Origin: a virus
Strand: one strand, 5' to 3'
Length of the DNA stretch: 40,284 bases
Virus record (IMG/VR): IMGVR_UViG_3300030329_004322
Coordinates: 1-40,284 of that record
This document shows positions 23,344 through 31,549 of the stretch, one piece after another. The stretch's first letter is position 1. Each line of letters opens with the position of its first letter. Both the position numbers and the translations under genes were made by a program. The notes under the pieces are model-generated. The model did no database searches, had not been told where the DNA came from, and saw only the letters and a program-made list of their open reading frames with translations.

Positions 23344-24327
23344 TTAGGTCATCGCCGTGATAACACCGAGGCGACGAGGGTTGGAGGTCGTCATCTGTCC
23401 ACCGAAGACCACATGTCCGACCTTCGCGTGCTGGAAAGTGTTCTGCTGGAACGGAGTCTTGGCGAAGTTCAGGCGCTTCATGACCTTCAGCTTCAGCCAC
23501 TTTGTGTTGAGCAGGTACATGTGGTCGGCCGCTACGTCGCGGTCGCTGAAGCAGACGGCCTTCTTGAATTTCGGGTCGCCAGGTTCTCCCAGTTGGTTCG
23601 ACTTCGAGGAGCCGTCAACAAGGTTGGTATACCCCACAGACATCCGCGACGACTCAATGTCGCTCTGAATGTCGAGGGGGGAGACGATAATGTCGGGCTG
23701 GTCGCCTCCGCTGGAGCAGTTGTTGTAAACCTGCGTGACCAGGTCCCAGCCAGCGAAGACGTTGGTGCTTAACATATTCAGGAACGTCGTGGCTGTGGTA
23801 TCATACTGATTACGCCATCCGGTGACGTTGGCGCGGTTGATGCCGCCCACCGTGCCCGACGTGGGATTGTCGGCGACGATGTCCTGAAGTCCCAGCATCT
23901 CCTTGGAGCCCGCAGATCCGAACATGCTGGCAGAGATGGTGTCCCTTACGGTGAGCATGGACTGCTCCTGCTTGGCGGCGAGGAGCTTCTTGGAGCCCAC
24001 GGCGTCGGACTCTACTTCTTCCGTCATCGAAATGGTGACGGGAACAGAGAAGTATCGTGGCGGGAAAAAGGCCGCCGTGATGCCGCTGACAGCCGCCTGA
24101 TTCACCGAATCGTAACCGGAGAACCACGTGCCGCTGTTCTTGGCATACATCACGTCTTCCTGGAACTCTTTGCCTCCGTCTTCGATTTCCACCTTGCCAC
24201 GCCGACGGAGGGCGGAAAGCAGGGGGTATTCGTCAAAAATGATATCGCTGAAGCGCCCACGATTTTTTCGCATCGTGAGGGTCCACGCGGCATCCCAAGT
24301 TTCTGTGGTGCTTGTTGGGTTTGGCAT
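23344..24327 (-). CDS. Major capsid protein
   Basis: A 327-aa protein placed after the scaffold gene. The N-terminus (GRFSDIIFDEYPLLSALRRRG, then VEIEDGGKEFQEDV) shows the motif of a large phage capsid family, in which an IFxxxPLLxxL helix is followed by a GG-containing strand. The rest fits the HK97 fold: a beta-rich P-domain (YFSVPVTISMTEEVE), a long spine-helix region (SKKLLAAKQEQSMLTVRDTI) and the late QQNTFQHAKVGHVVFGGQM strand region. Start ATG 24327 follows GAGGAATAAGG. The N-terminal motif is echoed at the C-terminus of the 81-aa protein at 28668-28913. Confidence 0.85.
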   Translation of the reverse strand: MPNPTSTTETWDAAWTLTMRKNRGRFSDIIFDEYPLLSALRRRGKVEIEDGGKEFQEDVMYAKNSGTWFSGYDSVNQAAVSGITAAFFPPRYFSVPVTISMTEEVESDAVGSKKLLAAKQEQSMLTVRDTISASMFGSAGSKEMLGLQDIVADNPTSGTVGGINRANVTGWRNQYDTTATTFLNMLSTNVFAGWDLVTQVYNNCSSGGDQPDIIVSPLDIQSDIESSRMSVGYTNLVDGSSKSNQLGEPGDPKFKKAVCFSDRDVAADHMYLLNTKWLKLKVMKRLNFAKTPFQQNTFQHAKVGHVVFGGQMTTSNPRRLGVITAMT

Positions 24328-24377
24328 TCCTTATTCCTCAGTGGTTTTGCCCTACTCCCCGTTTATGATTGCTGGCG

Positions 24378-25265
24378 TTAGAAGTTTCTGTTGAAAAAAG
24401 CGTCTACATCGGCATCGGTAGGCGCTGCACTACCGTCGTCAGAGAGGCCCGAAGTTACGGCCATGCCCCCTGCTGCGCTGACAGCGCCATTTCTGGCCGC
24501 CGCCGCTTGCGCCTGAACTTCGGCACCCCTGGCGGCAGCCTTCCCGGTCATCATTGCGACGAGGCTGTCTACCGTGAGGGGGGTGCCGTCGAGGCCGGGG
24601 CGTCCGCGCATGTCGCCGTAATTGGAGATGACGTTGTCCACCATTTCCTTGCCGTGGGCATCCACGGCGGTGGTGTATTCCGCCTGATATGCGCGGTCCT
24701 GCTCTCTGGTAACGTAGTCCGAAGCCATCCCTGAACTTTCTCTGAGGGATGCAACCTCGGCCTTCAGTGCCGCCACCTCACCCGAAATGGGGTGATGGTC
24801 TACGATGTCTGACACCGTAGACAGCGACTGCAAGGACTGCTGGGTGCTGTTTCTGCTGTCAACGCCCATGCTCTCAGCGATGGCATTGGCATTCTGCCCC
24901 GGAATGTGGGTGGGGGCAGCAGGCCCTGCGGGGGTTTCCTGCGCGGCCTTGAGTGTCTGAATCTCTGCCTTCGCGTCAATCAGCTCCTGCTCGTACTGTC
25001 TTACTGTGCCGACCTTGTCTGCGATACCGTTGCTCATCTCCCGTAGGCGGCGCTGAAAGGCTTCAGCTACGCCACGTGCTGCTTCTGGAACTTCATCCAA
25101 GCTGTCACGCTCGGCGTTCCAGACTCCCGGATCGAAAGCGGGTGTACCACTTGGCTCAGGGGTTCCCACATCCACGGGAGCCTCGCTGGGGGTACCACCT
25201 AAGGTCTCAGCGAACTCGTCGGGTTGTGATGCCTGTGCTTCCGCAGCTCCGTTTTCGTCTGCCAT
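24378..25265 (-). CDS. Capsid scaffolding protein (probable)
   Basis: A 295-aa acidic, Ala/Glu/Gln-rich protein immediately upstream of the capsid gene. Residues 1-50 are disordered, residues 75-115 are coiled coil (VGTVRQYEQELIDAKAEIQT), and residues 160-180 form a second coil (VAALKAEVASLRESSG). The C-terminus ends in DADVDAFFNRNF, a short amphipathic tail of the sort that binds coat protein. No protease motif was seen. Composition and place are typical of a scaffold. Confidence 0.75.
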   Translation of the reverse strand: MADENGAAEAQASQPDEFAETLGGTPSEAPVDVGTPEPSGTPAFDPGVWNAERDSLDEVPEAARGVAEAFQRRLREMSNGIADKVGTVRQYEQELIDAKAEIQTLKAAQETPAGPAAPTHIPGQNANAIAESMGVDSRNSTQQSLQSLSTVSDIVDHHPISGEVAALKAEVASLRESSGMASDYVTREQDRAYQAEYTTAVDAHGKEMVDNVISNYGDMRGRPGLDGTPLTVDSLVAMMTGKAAARGAEVQAQAAAARNGAVSAAGGMAVTSGLSDDGSAAPTDADVDAFFNRNF

Positions 25266-25266
25266 G

Positions 25267-25677
25267 CTATTCTCCCTGTTTTAATGCTGCTTCTACCTGT
25301 TCGTCTGTGGCGATGTCCGCGAGAGCACGTCTCGGCTTCGCGTACTCTGATCTCTTGTCTTCGATGCGCTCCCTATTCCAGTCTCTGTTTCCTCCTATAG
25401 TGTCTCCAGCTTCTTCCATCTCGTATTCTTTGAGAAGCTGTCGGTAGTGCTCGGGAGACTCCACTTCGACGTCGTATCCGAATTGGGGGTGGTGCTTGGC
25501 GTTGTGGTTCCCCAGGATTTCCGTGAGGCTGCGCTTCTTGTTGAATCCCTTCCCCCACGTCTGGTGCATCCTGCTTCCGCAGTCCTTGCACACCAGGTAT
25601 TTGGGCACTTCGGAGATGGGGAAGTAGAGGTCGCGCTGCTCCTCTCCGCATTCACACTGATAGTTGTGAAGTGGCAC
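25267..25677 (-). CDS. FmdB-type zinc-ribbon protein
   Basis: A 136-aa protein with GTG start 25677. The N-terminal 40 residues form a zinc ribbon: CECG at 8-11 and CKDCG at 30-34, preceded by HNYQ and followed by RMHQTW, the usual FmdB/Zn_ribbon_8 pattern. The rest is charged and helical. Such ribbons are often found between portal and scaffold genes in environmental phages, where their function is not established. It is separated from the scaffold gene by one base. Confidence 0.75.
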   Translation of the reverse strand: MPLHNYQCECGEEQRDLYFPISEVPKYLVCKDCGSRMHQTWGKGFNKKRSLTEILGNHNAKHHPQFGYDVEVESPEHYRQLLKEYEMEEAGDTIGGNRDWNRERIEDKRSEYAKPRRALADIATDEQVEAALKQGE

Positions 25678-25872
25678 CTACAGGCCCCCCAGCACCGCTC
25701 GGGCCTTGTCTCGCGCCTTCTCGGGGAGGCCCGAGAGGTCTACCGAAACCTCTCCGACTTTCTCCTTCACGTAGGCGCGAGAGCCGCTCTCCGTTGTCCT
25801 TCTTACGACTTCCGTGACGTCGAACGTCTCTGCCGCTGCTTTCTTGGCTGGTGCTTTCTTGGCCTTTGCCAT
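25678..25872 (-). CDS. Small Lys/Ala-rich protein
   Basis: A 64-aa protein starting MAKAKKAPAKKAAAETF, a histone-like basic and flexible N-terminus, followed by a short globular part (VVRRTTESGSRAYVKEKVGE) and an acidic-helical end. The basic tail suggests nucleic-acid or scaffold contact. It lies in the tight series between portal and scaffold. Family unknown. Confidence 0.6.
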   Translation of the reverse strand: MAKAKKAPAKKAAAETFDVTEVVRRTTESGSRAYVKEKVGEVSVDLSGLPEKARDKARAVLGGL

Positions 25873-25874
25873 CT

Positions 25875-26189
25875 CTACCCCTTGTCTTTTTTGAGTCTCT
25901 TGTCGGAGGCCGCCTGTATTGCGGCATTATGCCCCGATATTTCAGGGAGCATGGCGTCGAAGTCTTCGCCCTTGCCGCTGCCGTCGCATTCGTTGCAGAT
26001 CTTGAAGTCTTTGAGGGTGATGCCGTCGCGCACCACATCCACCATTCCGTCACCGCCGCACTTGTTGCAGGTAGCCTTGATGTTGGCCTCGCAGAAGTCT
26101 GCGATGGCTTGGGCGGCGTCTCCGTCTTCGCCCTTACGGTTTCCGTCGATGCAGTCCTTGATAATCTGGAGTGATGCTGCCGTGAACAT
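25875..26189 (-). CDS. Small protein with DnaJ-type zinc finger
   Basis: A 104-aa protein with two CxxCxGxG-like motifs: CNKCGGDG (about 41-48) and CNECDGSG (about 67-74). This is one DnaJ central-domain zinc unit without a J domain. The flanking parts are helical. In DnaJ this module binds unfolded protein. Here it sits between the portal and scaffold genes next to another zinc-ribbon protein, so a role in head assembly or folding is plausible but unproven. Confidence 0.75.
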   Translation of the reverse strand: MFTAASLQIIKDCIDGNRKGEDGDAAQAIADFCEANIKATCNKCGGDGMVDVVRDGITLKDFKICNECDGSGKGEDFDAMLPEISGHNAAIQAASDKRLKKDKG

Positions 26190-26192
26190 ACG

Positions 26193-26561
26193 CTATCTCC
26201 CTGGAGCCGGGGGTCCCTGCATCGGCCGAGACTCTGGAGTCGGCCCCTCGGGGCCTTGGGATAGGCGCTCTCCGACAAACTGGCGCATCGCCGGTGCTCT
26301 TGTCCAATGCTCAAGAAAGTCATCGATGCTTAAGAATAGCCCGTCCGCGTTTTTTTGTACCAACTCCTCCACTGCCCCTGGGCCGAGGGATTCTATTGCG
26401 CGGAGCATTGTCTCCTTGTCCGTGTGTTGGGGCATTTGAAGTTCCGCCACTATTTGTTCCATTCTCCCGCCCGCCCCGCCTTCTTGCGCTAACAGCATTT
26501 TTGCACGCTCCAACAACGGCAACTGCTGCACGTTTTCCCCAAAGCCTTCTTCTGGTGACAT
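26193..26561 (-). CDS. Hypothetical helical protein downstream of portal
   Basis: A 122-aa protein starting at ATG 26561, 2 bases after the portal stop. It is largely helical (LPLLERAKMLLAQEGG, then TMLRAIESLGPGAVEELVQ) with a Pro/Gly-rich disordered tail. No known domain is recognised. Its position suggests a minor head or assembly protein. Confidence 0.6.
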   Translation of the reverse strand: MSPEEGFGENVQQLPLLERAKMLLAQEGGAGGRMEQIVAELQMPQHTDKETMLRAIESLGPGAVEELVQKNADGLFLSIDDFLEHWTRAPAMRQFVGERLSQGPEGPTPESRPMQGPPAPGR

Positions 26562-26563
26562 GG

Positions 26564-28675
26564 TTAGACGACTCCTCGGTCATTTGATTGCGTGGCTACG
26601 GTCTGTTGTAGCTCTTGGGCATTGCTGCGCGTCTGGGATATGAGGCCCTGTGAGGGGTTTTCCTCGTCGGGCTTAGACGTGGCTACGGGTCCTCCCGTAC
26701 CTTCGGCCTCTTGGTCTATCATGCCTTGGTGCATCGCTATGTGCTGTTGTACCACCTGAAGGACTGCGGGTTGCACGGCGGGGTTGAGGTTCCTGAACTC
26801 GGGCATCCCCTGCACCTTTTCGGGGTCTTGTATCTCGAGGTGTGTCTGGTGGTCTTCGCCGCGTACAGGATTGGGCATTGGCTTCGGTTGTCCCGTTCCC
26901 GACAGGTTGAAGGCGTAGTTGACGAGTTCAAACTGTGCAGATCGTACGGCGTCGATATTGTTGCCCCTGCGGAGCACCCCTTCGGGATCAGGGAGGTTCA
27001 TGGCCTTGGCGGTCTGGATGATAATCTTGCGCGGGTCTACGAGGGGATGCGAGACGTATCTGTCGCCGAAGGCCAGCACGGCATCCCTTTCGCGTTCTGC
27101 CGCAAAGGGCGTCATGCTTGCCGAGTGAATATCTATAGACCGTTTTACGCGCAGCCACTCCTGCTGGATGGCTTGGTCCGGGGATACGTTGCCCTTTCGG
27201 GCGAGGCTCCGGAACCACTCTTCGTTCGCATACCTGTCGTCGGCCATGATGTCGAGCATGGCCCCGATGCCCCAGGAGTAGGCCCCTATGGGCACCATCT
27301 GCATGGCGGCCCTGTTCAGTTCTGCTGGCCCTGCGGCTATTGCTGCTTCTGTTGCAGATCCTCCCCCGGTGGCGTCTACGTTGATGAGGTGGAGTTCGTC
27401 AAACTTGGCGTCGCGCTCCAGCAGAAGCTGGTCCGGCTGTGGGCTCCCCCAGTCTATTGGGACGATGGTGTCTCTGATGCTCCGATTCGCCCCTGTGGAG
27501 GCCCAGAGCATACTGCCATCGGTGGCCTGCTTCAGTTGTGCGGGAAGTTGTGGATTTTCCTCTTTCACGGCGATGTCGCCGACCATGATTCTCTTGAGTC
27601 TCTGTAGGTTGTCGGCGCGTCTGCTTTGCGATTCCATGACGACTTTCTCTACCTGCTCCTCGTAGGAGGCCAGGGGTTCGCCATAGAACTGGTCAGACAA
27701 GTCGAAGGCTTCTGTGAAGTAGGGTATGCCCCCTTCGATGATGAACTTGGCCCCCTCGGGGCGCGTGTATTCGATGTCCAGCTCTTCGCCTGTGAGGGGG
27801 TTTTTGTCCTTTACGGCTTCAGCTTCGAGGAAGGGGTGGTCGATGTTTTCGAGGAGGAGACCCTTTCTGTCGCCGTCGCTGGCACGTACGAAGAACTTGC
27901 GGGTGCCGCTCATCCTGTCGTGGATTTCATAGCACGTCGTCATGTTTCGCAGCTTGCGTGCTTCGTCCATGCCTTCGCTCAGTTCCCGCCCCCCCGTGTC
28001 GGCATTATATGCGTCGTTGCCGAAGGTATCCTCGAACATCATCGTCTTCTGATCGCGGGCAAGGGCTTTCAGTTCGCCTCTCTTGTGCTTGAACCTCTCT
28101 GACGCGACGAGGTGGCCGAGGGGAACGTCCATCTCTTCTATGATGTTGGGGCTGCTTTCGTAGTCGTGGGGGAGGAGTCCTGGCTCTACGAGAATTTTCG
28201 TGGGGTCTACGCGCTGGAATTTCGTGAAGTGCTCGATGTCTCGCGTGCTCAGTACGCCGCTTACGCTGTCGTCGGCGAGTTCTATCTTCCACCATGCCCG
28301 ATAGCAGAAGATCACGTCCAGGATTCCCTGCCTGACGTGGCGCTTCATCTTCATGCGCTTCATGCCGTCGTTCCCCGCAATCTCCAGGGAGTCTTCGAGG
28401 CCGGGGCCGAGGTTGTGTTCCTCCTCCAGTTCCATGAAGATTTCGGGGTAGTTGAAGGAGATGCCGTTGACGATCTTGCGGACCATGGGATACAGTCTTG
28501 AGATTTTCACAATCTCGTCGTCGTCAAGGCCTGCGATGTTGATGCCTTTGAGGCGGTATCGTCTGTAGAGTTCGCGCCATCGCTCATGGTGGTGTGCCAT
28601 GAGTTTCTTGCGGTTCTCTATTGTGGACCACCAGAAGTCCTGCTCTCTTTCCCTCATGGATATCTGTTCAGGCAT
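26564..28675 (-). CDS. Portal protein
   Basis: A 703-aa protein directly downstream of terL and the 81-aa gene, the expected portal position. The N-terminus (FWWSTIENRKKLMAHHHERW, then ELYRRYRLKG) and ISRLYPMVRKIVNGISFNYPE are typical of large portals of podovirus-like environmental phages. The middle has EEQVEKVVMESQSRRADNLQ and a beta-rich wing. The C-terminal 100 residues are Gln/Pro-rich and may form a barrel or disordered tail. The portal is the dodecameric DNA entry channel at one capsid vertex. The start overlaps the upstream gene by 8 bases and follows AGGAAAG. Confidence 0.8.
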   Translation of the reverse strand: MPEQISMREREQDFWWSTIENRKKLMAHHHERWRELYRRYRLKGINIAGLDDDEIVKISRLYPMVRKIVNGISFNYPEIFMELEEEHNLGPGLEDSLEIAGNDGMKRMKMKRHVRQGILDVIFCYRAWWKIELADDSVSGVLSTRDIEHFTKFQRVDPTKILVEPGLLPHDYESSPNIIEEMDVPLGHLVASERFKHKRGELKALARDQKTMMFEDTFGNDAYNADTGGRELSEGMDEARKLRNMTTCYEIHDRMSGTRKFFVRASDGDRKGLLLENIDHPFLEAEAVKDKNPLTGEELDIEYTRPEGAKFIIEGGIPYFTEAFDLSDQFYGEPLASYEEQVEKVVMESQSRRADNLQRLKRIMVGDIAVKEENPQLPAQLKQATDGSMLWASTGANRSIRDTIVPIDWGSPQPDQLLLERDAKFDELHLINVDATGGGSATEAAIAAGPAELNRAAMQMVPIGAYSWGIGAMLDIMADDRYANEEWFRSLARKGNVSPDQAIQQEWLRVKRSIDIHSASMTPFAAERERDAVLAFGDRYVSHPLVDPRKIIIQTAKAMNLPDPEGVLRRGNNIDAVRSAQFELVNYAFNLSGTGQPKPMPNPVRGEDHQTHLEIQDPEKVQGMPEFRNLNPAVQPAVLQVVQQHIAMHQGMIDQEAEGTGGPVATSKPDEENPSQGLISQTRSNAQELQQTVATQSNDRGVV

Positions 28676-28913
28676 CTTTCCTAAGTTCCTTTAGGAATGG
28701 GTATTCACTGAAAATTTCTCCCGTAAATCGCCCGCCCTTCTTCCCGGACAGCCTGTGGCGCAGCAGCAGCGACTCGGCCCACGCCTCCGCCTCGGCATCC
28801 GTAAATCTCTCGTCCATCTCATCGAAGCTCTTGACGACCTTTTTCATGCCGGACTTGAGGGCCGCTCCGTGCTTCTCCAGAAACTCCTCGATGAGGTGGC
28901 CTCGCGTCGTCAT
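28668..28913 (-). CDS. 81-aa protein between terL and portal with a capsid-like C-terminal motif
   Basis: A small charged helical protein coupled to terL (ATGA overlap) and to the portal gene (8-base overlap). Residues 1-55 are helical (HLIEEFLEKHGAALKSGMKK, DAEAEAWAESLLLRHRL). The last 18 or so residues read GRFTGEIFSEYPFLKELRK. The major capsid protein has GRFSDIIFDEYPLLSALRR near its N-terminus: 11 identical positions out of 18. Possibly a capsid-scaffold-portal docking factor or assembly chaperone that presents the capsid motif. It could also be a remnant of a capsid-gene duplication. Confidence 0.7.
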   Translation of the reverse strand: MTTRGHLIEEFLEKHGAALKSGMKKVVKSFDEMDERFTDAEAEAWAESLLLRHRLSGKKGGRFTGEIFSEYPFLKELRKDA

Positions 28914-30403
28914 GCCAGTCTCGTAATTGCGGTGTCGTGGGCTTGCAGAGAGTCGATGATGTTCTGTCCGGTATGGGGGCCGTATCGCACGGGTGAAGAT
29001 TTTGTGGCGGGGGCACGTGTTGCGGCCATGCGTCGTCCCAGGAGGCTTCCGTTGTCTACCATGTCGTCATTCTTGCCATTGGGGAATCGAAGGTGTTCGT
29101 GTATCCATTCCTCGGTCCAGTGTTTACGGGGGACTTTCACTTTCCCGCGGGCGCAGTGGGCGCGGTAGGCTGTGGCTTTGGCTTTCTTGTCTCCTGCGGC
29201 ACTGAGCGTCTCCACGTGGGTGTAGATATTGCGTCTGTCCATCTCTTGCTGTATGTGTGTCGCGTAGTTCCAGTCGATCTTCTCTACGAGGGCTTCGTAG
29301 GGCTTGTATTCTTTGAGGAAGGTGCAGAAGGTGCTCCCCGAGATGTCGGGGGTAACTCTTCCGCGCCACATATCGGCAAGGTGCCAGTCGTTGTTCTGGT
29401 CGATGCCCCACGCGCAGATGACGCTGGGGTCTGAAGACTCCTTGTCGGTGTAGGAGAAGTCTGCCGTAACGTAATAGGTGCTTCCCCACGGCACCCCGTT
29501 GTGGTAGTCGAACCACTCGCGCTTGAAGTCCTGCCCTTCTGCCGGGGTCGGGTTCTGCTGGAAGAGTGCCGACCATTCGTAGGGGGGCATGGTGTTCTTC
29601 AGGTCTTCGTAGTCGGCGCGGGCGTATCTGCTTCCCCCTTTAGATTCCGATAGAAATTCTCCTGGGCTGCGGCCAAGAATGTCGTCATCTCCCGCCTCAG
29701 CTGGGATATTGAGGATTTCCCACTGTCCGGGTTGGGATTCGAGGAGTCTTCCTGCAAGGTCGCTCCAGTGCCATCGTGTGCAGACTATGATGATGACGCC
29801 ATGGGGTGCCAGTCTTGTGCGAAAAACGCTGTGGTACCACTTCCAGACTTTCTCGCGTTGAAGTTCCGAGTCCGCATCTTCGCGGTCTTTGAAGGGGTCA
29901 TCGATGATCATGATGTCGCCCTTACGTCCAGTAAGGGCGGTATTGACGCCTGCTGCGAAGTACCCCCCCAGCTTCCTGTCTCCGACGGTAACATTCCATC
30001 GGTCTTTGGCCTGAGAGTCGGGGGACAGGGTCACGTCCTTGAAGAGGTTGCGGAACTCGCGGCTGTTGACCTGGTCCCTGACGGCCTCGCCGTAGTCGGC
30101 GGCTCTGTCGGAGTTGTACGCGCAACCCACCATCGACAACTTGGGGTTTCTGCCGATGCAGTATGCTGGAAAATCTTCCGACACGGCCGCCGTCTTTCCG
30201 TGCTGGGGAGGGAAGAAAACCATCGCTCTCTTGCAGTCGCCACTATAGCACCTCTTGAGGAGGTCATTCAGGGGCGTGATGTAAGACCACTCCTGGTAGT
30301 CTTCGTGCATGAAGGCACGGTAGCGCGAGAAGTCGTCTATTGCCAGCTTGCGGCGTACGACTTCGGCCTTGTAGGCTTCGCGCTGCTCAGGCGTCAGGTT
30401 CAC
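28910..30403 (-). CDS. terL: Terminase large subunit
   Basis: A 497-aa packaging motor and nuclease. The Walker A-like motif is PPQHGKT (65-71), a Gln/His variant common in this terminase class. Walker B is IMIIDDP (164-170), and VCTRWHW (208-214) is the coupling motif region. The RNase H-like nuclease has a first Asp in TADFSY (D315) and a late acidic motif FPNGKNDDMVD. It cuts concatemers and pumps DNA into the procapsid through the portal. GTG 30403 overlaps the upstream stop (GTGA). No terS-like gene is directly adjacent; the 32839-33330 gene is the nearest candidate. Confidence 0.93.
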   Translation of the reverse strand: MNLTPEQREAYKAEVVRRKLAIDDFSRYRAFMHEDYQEWSYITPLNDLLKRCYSGDCKRAMVFFPPQHGKTAAVSEDFPAYCIGRNPKLSMVGCAYNSDRAADYGEAVRDQVNSREFRNLFKDVTLSPDSQAKDRWNVTVGDRKLGGYFAAGVNTALTGRKGDIMIIDDPFKDREDADSELQREKVWKWYHSVFRTRLAPHGVIIIVCTRWHWSDLAGRLLESQPGQWEILNIPAEAGDDDILGRSPGEFLSESKGGSRYARADYEDLKNTMPPYEWSALFQQNPTPAEGQDFKREWFDYHNGVPWGSTYYVTADFSYTDKESSDPSVICAWGIDQNNDWHLADMWRGRVTPDISGSTFCTFLKEYKPYEALVEKIDWNYATHIQQEMDRRNIYTHVETLSAAGDKKAKATAYRAHCARGKVKVPRKHWTEEWIHEHLRFPNGKNDDMVDNGSLLGRRMAATRAPATKSSPVRYGPHTGQNIIDSLQAHDTAITRLA

Positions 30404-31335
30404 TGCCGAGCCTGCTTGGGGGCCGGTTCTCCATATATTCCTCGCGTGCTCAAAACCCCTTGTTTTTCAGAATGGCCGAAGTATCGTATTTCAACGGGCA
30501 CCGACTCCAGCCCAAGTTCCACGGCTGCATCTATGCGGTGATTGCCCTCAGAAATAACAGGCCTGTCGTTGTGGTCTACGGTGATGAAAATTTTTTCTTT
30601 TATGCCGTTCTCTTTGATGTCTTCCAGAAACTCCTGCCACCGCGCACCGAGACGATTTCTATGCTCCCCCCGGACCTCGCCTTTCGCACCCGAATAGGAT
30701 GCCACGACATCCGTGGGGGCTGTGCCCTTCTCGACCCTTGTGATATGTCTTTTGTTGCCAACTTCGCCAATATCTGCCATTGTGTCGTCGATTTTCCATC
30801 GAGCGCCGTGGCTCAACTTCTTTGCTGTTTCCGGCACCACCTCGCCTACAGGCCCTTTTCCGACAACGATCTGTTGAAGATCCGTCTCCGACATCTCCGC
30901 GGCAGCTTTGCGCTCGGCCTTGTTGGGCACGACCTTCCTGGCCCTGAGAGCTTTCTTGGCGGCATCACCCACGGGACCCAGGGCCGCAAGACCCGCAACG
31001 CCGACATTCAGGGGGGTGGGGTCTTGAACAGCATGGACTATATCTTCAATATCTGCGACGGGGCTGAAGTCTTTGATGGTGCCCAAAACTCCCTCGGCTT
31101 GCTGATGCGGCATCTGACCGGCACCCGTGAAGTCGGGGTCCATGCTGATGGCTGTGGGGAAGCCCGCAGTCTGGCGGCGCCTGGCGAACTCCTCACGTGC
31201 CGCCTGCTCAAGCCCCCTGCGCGTAACCACCTCACGCGGGGTATCTACAGCCGTAGAGGCTCGTTCCGCCCTCACAAGCCCGTTGAGAGACTGAAGGCCT
31301 TGAAATCCGTACGCCTTTGGGTTGCCAGCAGGCAT
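30400..31335 (-). CDS. ParB-like domain protein upstream of terL
   Basis: A 311-aa protein. ATG 31335 (after GGGGAG, 6-nt gap) is preferred to the TTG just before it. The N-terminal 130 residues are basic, then hydrophobic-helical (LNVGVAGLAALGPVGDAAKK). Residues 235-295 fit a ParB/sulfiredoxin-like fold: EDIKENGIKEKIFITVDHND, then ISEGNHRIDAAVELGLESVP, where GNHR matches the nucleotide-binding GxxR box. ParB-like domains can bind CTP and specific DNA or act as nucleases. As the first gene of the late block beside terL and a large inverted repeat, it may help mark the packaging site; that is a hypothesis. Confidence 0.7.
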   Translation of the reverse strand: MPAGNPKAYGFQGLQSLNGLVRAERASTAVDTPREVVTRRGLEQAAREEFARRRQTAGFPTAISMDPDFTGAGQMPHQQAEGVLGTIKDFSPVADIEDIVHAVQDPTPLNVGVAGLAALGPVGDAAKKALRARKVVPNKAERKAAAEMSETDLQQIVVGKGPVGEVVPETAKKLSHGARWKIDDTMADIGEVGNKRHITRVEKGTAPTDVVASYSGAKGEVRGEHRNRLGARWQEFLEDIKENGIKEKIFITVDHNDRPVISEGNHRIDAAVELGLESVPVEIRYFGHSEKQGVLSTRGIYGEPAPKQARQ

Positions 31336-31343
31336 CAAATACT

Positions 31344-31407
31344 CCCCGAGATTGGATAAATGTAAGAAAAAGTGCTACCGGGGGTTAAGAATCGTTCCCC
31401 GAGATTG
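31344..31407 (-). repeat. Two copies of CCCCGAGATTG upstream of the late block
   Basis: The 11-base sequence CCCCGAGATTG occurs at 31344-31354 and 31397-31407, preceded by T both times. On the minus strand each copy reads CAATCTCGGGG behind a TAT-containing triplet (TATAG and TATC). The copy nearest the gene supplies the Shine-Dalgarno GGGGAG of the ParB-like gene. The pair may be an operator or part of a late promoter. No textbook -35/-10 pair was found here. Confidence 0.4.
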
Positions 31408-31448
31408 CTATACAGAGTAGGGACATGGGCATTCAGAAACCAACACCC

Positions 31449-31547
31449 CCCCAACAGGGAACCGACAAAACCGACAAAAGCCCCTATAGGGAACCTATAA
31501 AACCTACAAAAGCCCCTTTTATAGGTTCTATAGGGTCCTTGTTGGGG
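31449..31547. repeat. Large interrupted inverted repeat near terL (candidate pac/cis site or bidirectional hairpin)
   Basis: Left arm 31482-31502 and right arm 31517-31535 pair over 19 bp (CCCTATAG and AACCTATAAAA with their complements), with a 2-base GG bulge and a 14-nt loop. An outer CCCCAACA/TGTTGGGG pairing (31449-31456 with 31540-31547) encloses it. Within it, ACCGACAAAAGCCCCT and ACCTACAAAAGCCCCT repeat directly about 35 bases apart. It is strikingly A/T-rich at its core for this genome. It lies between the coiled-coil gene and the late block. It could be a terminator region, a protein-binding site or a packaging signal. Confidence 0.65.
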
Positions 31548-31549
31548 CG

